Source of the DNA: Apostichopus californicus
Taxonomy: Eukaryota; Echinodermata; Holothuroidea; Aspidochirotida; Stichopodidae
Length of the DNA: 33,017 bases
Assembly: GCA_020650975.1 (NCBI GenBank)
Contig: JAIPMN010000848.1
Coordinates: forward strand, 2,751-35,767
Reading direction: 5' to 3'
The position numbers and the translations under genes are program-made. How positions within the stretch are numbered: the stretch's first letter is position 1; every line of letters begins with the position of its first letter. A model generated the notes under the pieces. It saw nothing but the letters and a program-made list of their open reading frames with translations. It searched no databases and had not been told where the DNA came from. Below are positions 31,101-33,017 of this stretch, piece after piece.

Positions 31101-33017
31101 GCTGCAGAACATGACACATCAAACATGCAAAATCAAACCTCATGCAGAATCAGAGAAAGGTCAATGGAAGAGTCAGTACCAAGCAAAAAAAGAAGAAGGA
31201 ATTGCAAAAAACAGAATGAAAATCGAACATTACATCCAGTATTAATCCATCAAGTATTAATTATCCTGTAACTAAAAGTGCATATTTTTCATGCAATATT
31301 TTACTACCTACATTGGGAGCCCAGAAAAGATAAGTTGGAAAATAGACAGAACCTATAATAACACTTCTCCTGGAAAGGCACATGGGAAGAGTGAAACTAA
31401 TGCAAAGTGAACTTGAAACTGTGCTTGGTTTGTTAGCATGGAAATTACAGTACTGGTAAGAAGTTGCCAGCTTTTACAGTCAAACTGTCAAAATATTCCA
31501 TAACATGAAAATATGGAATCGTTTGTGTGCTCAATAATATAGCAACCATTGATACAGTAGAATATATGTTTGTAGGTGCATGTACTCTTGTGGCGACACC
31601 AGTTCTGATAAATTGTTTGAAATTGCAAGACCAAGTCTACCTGACTTATATCCCTAGGTAGGTGACTGTAGCAAATTCGTAGTTAGTAATCTGAAATGCT
31701 CACAATCCTAACAAAGATATTTGCCTATTGCTCAAACGATGAATATGTCATATAGTTTATAAACTTTAATGTCATTATTTTTTGGATTAAATAGTTGTTT
31801 TGTTATTGTTTTGCATCTTTACCGTAGGCTCTCCTTAAAGCTGCACCGAATAAGGAAGAACAAGAAAGTATACGACAGGTAAGGATTTTCCTGCAATGGG
31901 GTTGTGGAGGATGAAGTGAGTCAGGGGAGGGTTGAGGCAAATCTCATTGTTTGGAAGGTTATGACTATGATTTGTATAATACTATAATTAGCGATAGTAT
32001 ATCTCTGTTTCTTCAAGCCAACTATCTGTGACAGTATCTTGTAAACCTGCATCAATGCTGTAGCTGTGATGGGGGGAGGGTGGGAGAGGAGGGAAGGGTC
32101 CAAGCAGTATGGGTAGTCTGTGGCTGGTTGTATTAGGATGTCATCTGGCTGTTGATATATGTTAATCCTGTCAAGCAAACCATTATGGGTAGTCTGTGGC
32201 TGGTTGTATAAGGGTATCTTCTGGCTGTTGATATATGTTTAATCCTGTCAACCAAACCAGAATGGGTAGTCTGTGGCTGGTTGTATCAGGGTGTCATCTG
32301 GCTGTTGATATATGTTTAATCCTGTCAACCAAACCAGTATGGGTAGTCTGTGGCTGGTTGTATTAGGGTGTCATCTGGCTGTTGATATATATGTTTAATC
32401 CTGTCAAGCAAACCAGTATGGGTAGTCTGTGGCTGGTTGTATAAGGGTGTCATCTGGCTGTTGATATATGTTTAATCCTGTCAAGCAAACCAGAATGGGT
32501 AGTCTGTGGCTGGTTGTATTAGGGCGTCATCTGGCTGTTGATATATGTTTAATCCTGTCAAGCAAACCAGGATGGGTAGTCTGTGGCTGGTTGTATTAGG
32601 GTGTCATCTGGCTGTTGATATATGTTTAATCCTGTCAACCAAACCAGAATGGGTAGTCTGTGGCTGGTTGTATCAGGGTGTCATCTGGCTGTTGATATAT
32701 GTTTAATCCTGTCAAGCAAACCAGGATGGGTAGTCTGTGGCTGGTTGTATTAGGGTGTCATCTGGCTGTTGATATATGTTTAATCCGGTCAAGCAAACCA
32801 GGATGGGTAGTCTGTGGCTGAATGTGTAAGGGTGTCATCTGGCTGTTGATACATGTTTAATCCTGTCAAGCAAACCAGTATGGGTAGTCTGTGGCTGGTT
32901 GTATTAGGGACCTTTTTCTTCTTCACTGTTATTGTTGTTATCTGTTTTGTTAGGCTTCCACAGCCCTGAAGACGGTTGAAGCTGACTTAGAAAGAGTGTG
33001 TAATGGTGTGCTACCAA
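19131..33017 (+). CDS. SOS1: Son of sevenless (SOS) Ras/Rac guanine-nucleotide exchange factor, N-terminal portion of gene
   Basis: Ten exons, spliced in one frame, encode about 391 residues collinear with animal SOS proteins (about 1,300 residues in vertebrates). Residues 1-170 or so form the tandem histone-like fold ([51 protein letters not shown]). The Dbl-homology domain follows ([43 protein letters not shown]) and continues past the window. PH, REM, CDC25 and proline-rich regions are not reached. SOS is recruited to activated receptors via Grb2 and loads Ras with GTP; the DH-PH part acts on Rac and autoinhibits. All nine introns are phase 0. Invertebrates usually have one SOS gene, so the symbol denotes orthology to vertebrate SOS1/SOS2 together. 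Family assignment is essentially certain. Confidence 0.97.
19796..20053 (+). CDS. SOS1: SOS coding exon 2 (histone fold)
   Basis: Contains 86 codons between the acceptor TTGATCAACAG and donor GTAAGT. It encodes [37 protein letters not shown] and [11 protein letters not shown], matching the first histone-like fold of SOS. Phase 0 at both ends. Confidence 0.96.
20054..24682. other. SOS intron 2 (4.6 kb)
   Basis: The largest intron in the window, AT-rich throughout. Apart from the 24-bp tandem repeat near its start I see no coding exon, RNA gene or mobile element that I can name. Open frames inside are short and have no motif. Confidence 0.8.
20598..20684. repeat. 24-bp tandem repeat in SOS intron 2
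   Basis: Units begin at 20598, 20622, 20646 and 20670, each starting GGATCCTTATGGCAG-like (the first reads GGATCATAATGGCAG). Three full copies and one partial. Because 24 is a multiple of three, the minus strand reads as an 8-residue repeat (CHKDPQ..), which is a by-product. Confidence 0.9.
24683..24766 (+). CDS. SOS1: SOS coding exon 3 (histone fold)
   Basis: Contains 28 codons after CTTTCTTTTCAG and before GTATCA. It encodes [16 protein letters not shown] then [12 protein letters not shown], the start of the second histone-like fold. Phase 0 at both ends. Confidence 0.96.
25344..25424 (+). CDS. SOS1: SOS coding exon 4 (histone fold)
   Basis: Contains 27 codons after TACTCTTTCTCAG and before GTAATT. 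It encodes [17 protein letters not shown] then [10 protein letters not shown], the end of the second histone-like fold. Phase 0 at both ends. Confidence 0.96.
25740..26262. repeat. 69-bp minisatellite with a three-unit higher-order period (SOS intron 4)
   Basis: Eight units; the GACATGG core starts at 25756, 25825, 25894, 25963, 26033, 26102 and 26171, and a diverged last unit lies near 26240. Units 1 and 4, 2 and 5, 3 and 6 resemble each other more than their neighbours (GGCAACAG, GGGAACAG, GGTAACAG variants), so the array grew by copying a ~207-bp trimer. Seven units contain CAGCCAATGG. The minus strand is open across the array only because 69 is divisible by three. Confidence 0.95.
26565..26780 (+). 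CDS. SOS1: SOS coding exon 5 (end of histone fold, start of DH)
   Basis: Contains 72 codons after TATATTTCCAG and before GTAAGT. It encodes [18 protein letters not shown], an acidic linker, then [18 protein letters not shown] and [15 protein letters not shown], the first conserved helix of the Dbl-homology domain. Phase 0 at both ends. Confidence 0.96.
27184..27229 (+). pseudogene. Partial duplicate of SOS exon 6 start, in intron 5
   Basis: Forty-six bases (ACAATCTTTGG to CTGTCTCTT) are identical to 27270-27315 inside exon 6. Upstream, GTGCTTCTCTCTGTT at 27165 parallels GTGCTTCTCTTTGTT at 27241, so the copy includes the pyrimidine tract. It lacks the 10 bp that hold the CAG acceptor and first codon of exon 6, so it cannot be spliced in by the same site. 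Either a recent tandem duplication or an assembly artefact. Confidence 0.85.
27261..27404 (+). CDS. SOS1: SOS coding exon 6 (DH domain)
   Basis: Contains 48 codons after CTTTGTTTGCAG and before GTATTT. It encodes [33 protein letters not shown] and ECFEDMAE, matching SOS DH-domain text (…GSCFEDLAE in vertebrates). Phase 0 at both ends. Confidence 0.96.
27405..28244. other. SOS intron 6
   Basis: Contains a dispersed-repeat fragment; GAGGTCAAAGTCTGAAAAC at 27620-27638 is identical to 12899-12917 beside the inverted-repeat element. A purine-rich stretch with repeated 'GGGCCAAG' (28066-28145) precedes the next exon. No other feature seen. Confidence 0.7.
28245..28355 (+). CDS. SOS1: SOS coding exon 7 (DH domain)
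   Basis: Contains 37 codons after TATCTTTTACTAG and before GTATTA. It encodes [16 protein letters not shown] then [15 protein letters not shown]. Position and partial similarity fit the SOS DH domain (DPYESYARDIL in vertebrates). Phase 0 at both ends. Confidence 0.94.
28510..28635 (-). repeat. Inverted portion of the 42-bp minisatellite (SOS intron 7)
   Basis: About three copies of the same 42-bp unit as at 28636-29019 but in opposite orientation; GCTGTTTGAGACTAGAAGC begins at 28566 and 28608. The first copy is diverged. Confidence 0.88.
28636..29019 (+). repeat. 42-bp minisatellite, main array (SOS intron 7)
   Basis: Nine units starting CAATATGG/CAATATAG at 28651, 28693, 28735, 28777, 28819, 28861, 28903, 28945 and 28987. 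Each unit holds a small inverted repeat, CAGCAAT...ATTGCTG, with a 9-nt loop. The unit length, 14 codons without stops, leaves several frames open on both strands, giving spurious 140-200-residue repetitive proteins. Confidence 0.95.
29279..29377 (+). CDS. SOS1: SOS coding exon 8 (DH domain)
   Basis: Contains 33 codons after TTCGTCTTGCAG and before GTGAGC. It encodes [18 protein letters not shown] then [15 protein letters not shown], the most conserved DH block of SOS. Phase 0 at both ends. Confidence 0.97.
29378..30475. other. SOS intron 8, first part
   Basis: AT-rich, no repeat array or coding signal recognised. Two overlapping 86-codon frames on opposite strands (29400-29738) have no motif. 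Confidence 0.7.
30476..31128. repeat. 42-bp / 14-bp nested minisatellite (SOS intron 8)
   Basis: The standard unit runs AACATGACACATCAAACC, TTATAGTAACATGTTAACC, TGCAG: 42 bp. In two places (about 30553-30610 and 30731-30790) the 14-bp piece ATGACACATCAAAC repeats on its own three to four times, and 42 = 3 x 14. Every standard unit carries the palindromes TAACATGTTA and CTGCAG. Roughly a dozen units, the last eight or so nearly identical. Confidence 0.93.
31129..31827. other. SOS intron 8, last part
   Basis: Ordinary AT-rich intron between the minisatellite and exon 9; nothing recognised. Confidence 0.7.
31828..31878 (+). CDS. SOS1: SOS coding exon 9 (51-bp small exon)
   Basis: Contains 17 codons ([17 protein letters not shown]) between the acceptor CTTTACCGTAG and donor GTAAGG. 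It matches the position of the charged loop after 'HYFELLK' in vertebrate SOS. Phase 0 at both ends, so it is a cassette that could be skipped without frameshift. Confidence 0.9.
32105..32909. repeat. 77-bp minisatellite filling SOS intron 9
   Basis: Eleven units; GGGTAGTCTGTGGCTG begins at 32111, 32187, 32264, 32341, 32420, 32497, 32574, 32651, 32728, 32805 and 32882. Spacing is 77 bp with one 76 and one 79. Neighbouring units differ at only a few sites (ATTAGGG/ATAAGGG/ATCAGGG; CAGTATG/CAGAATG/CAGGATG). It occupies about three quarters of the intron and ends 44 bp before exon 10. Confidence 0.96.
32954..33017 (+). CDS. SOS1: SOS coding exon 10, cut by window end (DH domain)
   Basis: After the acceptor TCTGTTTTGTTAG, 21 codons and one base: [20 protein letters not shown]. 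It aligns with the '[20 protein letters not shown]' helix of the vertebrate DH domain. The exon is still open at the right edge. Confidence 0.93.

Noticed and set aside
1-33017. CRISPR arrays, bacterial operons, tRNA/rRNA genes
   Set aside because: The tandem arrays have no spacer diversity and lie in animal introns; no complete tRNA cloverleaf or rRNA sequence was recognised by eye (a tRNAscan run would settle it).

Overview
This window is eukaryotic (metazoan) nuclear DNA. It is AT-rich, has spliced genes with GT-AG introns, and is full of minisatellites and mobile-element debris. The style suggests a marine invertebrate, plausibly a deuterostome such as an echinoderm: short exons, introns of 0.5-4.6 kb, many TAGGCCTA-like words and GC-rich dispersed repeats. 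That taxon call is inference only. The protein matches fix 'animal' firmly but not the phylum.

Left end (1-3056, minus strand): the first three coding exons of a short-chain dehydrogenase/reductase resembling NAD+-dependent 15-hydroxyprostaglandin dehydrogenase (HPGD). They carry the Rossmann motif TGAADGIG, the NAD-selecting Asp and the NNAG motif. The catalytic Tyr-x-x-x-Lys exons lie beyond the left edge.

Middle (3057-19080): about 16 kb without a recognisable gene. It contains a small hAT-like element (8602-8943), then a 3.86-kb transposon-like element (9027-12887). That element has inverted arms of about 0.8-0.9 kb, themselves built of ~150-bp tandem units, around a non-coding 2.2-kb centre. 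Further on are GC-rich repeat debris, G-runs, and a promoter-like cluster (perfect 16-bp CRE/E-box palindrome followed by a TATA box) near 15111-15228.

Right half (19081-33017, plus strand): the 5' part of the Son-of-sevenless gene (SOS, Ras/Rac guanine-nucleotide exchange factor). Ten coding exons cover the histone-fold domain and most of the Dbl-homology domain; PH, REM and CDC25 domains lie past the right edge. All nine introns are phase 0. Intron 1 appears to use a GC-AG splice pair. Intron 5 carries a decayed duplicate of the start of exon 6. Introns 2, 4, 7, 8 and 9 hold minisatellites with units of 24, 69, 42, 42 (=3x14) and 77 bp. One of these is an array of seven CCAAT boxes and another is an array with an internal strand flip.

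The two genes are not functionally linked in any way the sequence shows; they simply diverge from a repeat-rich intergenic region.
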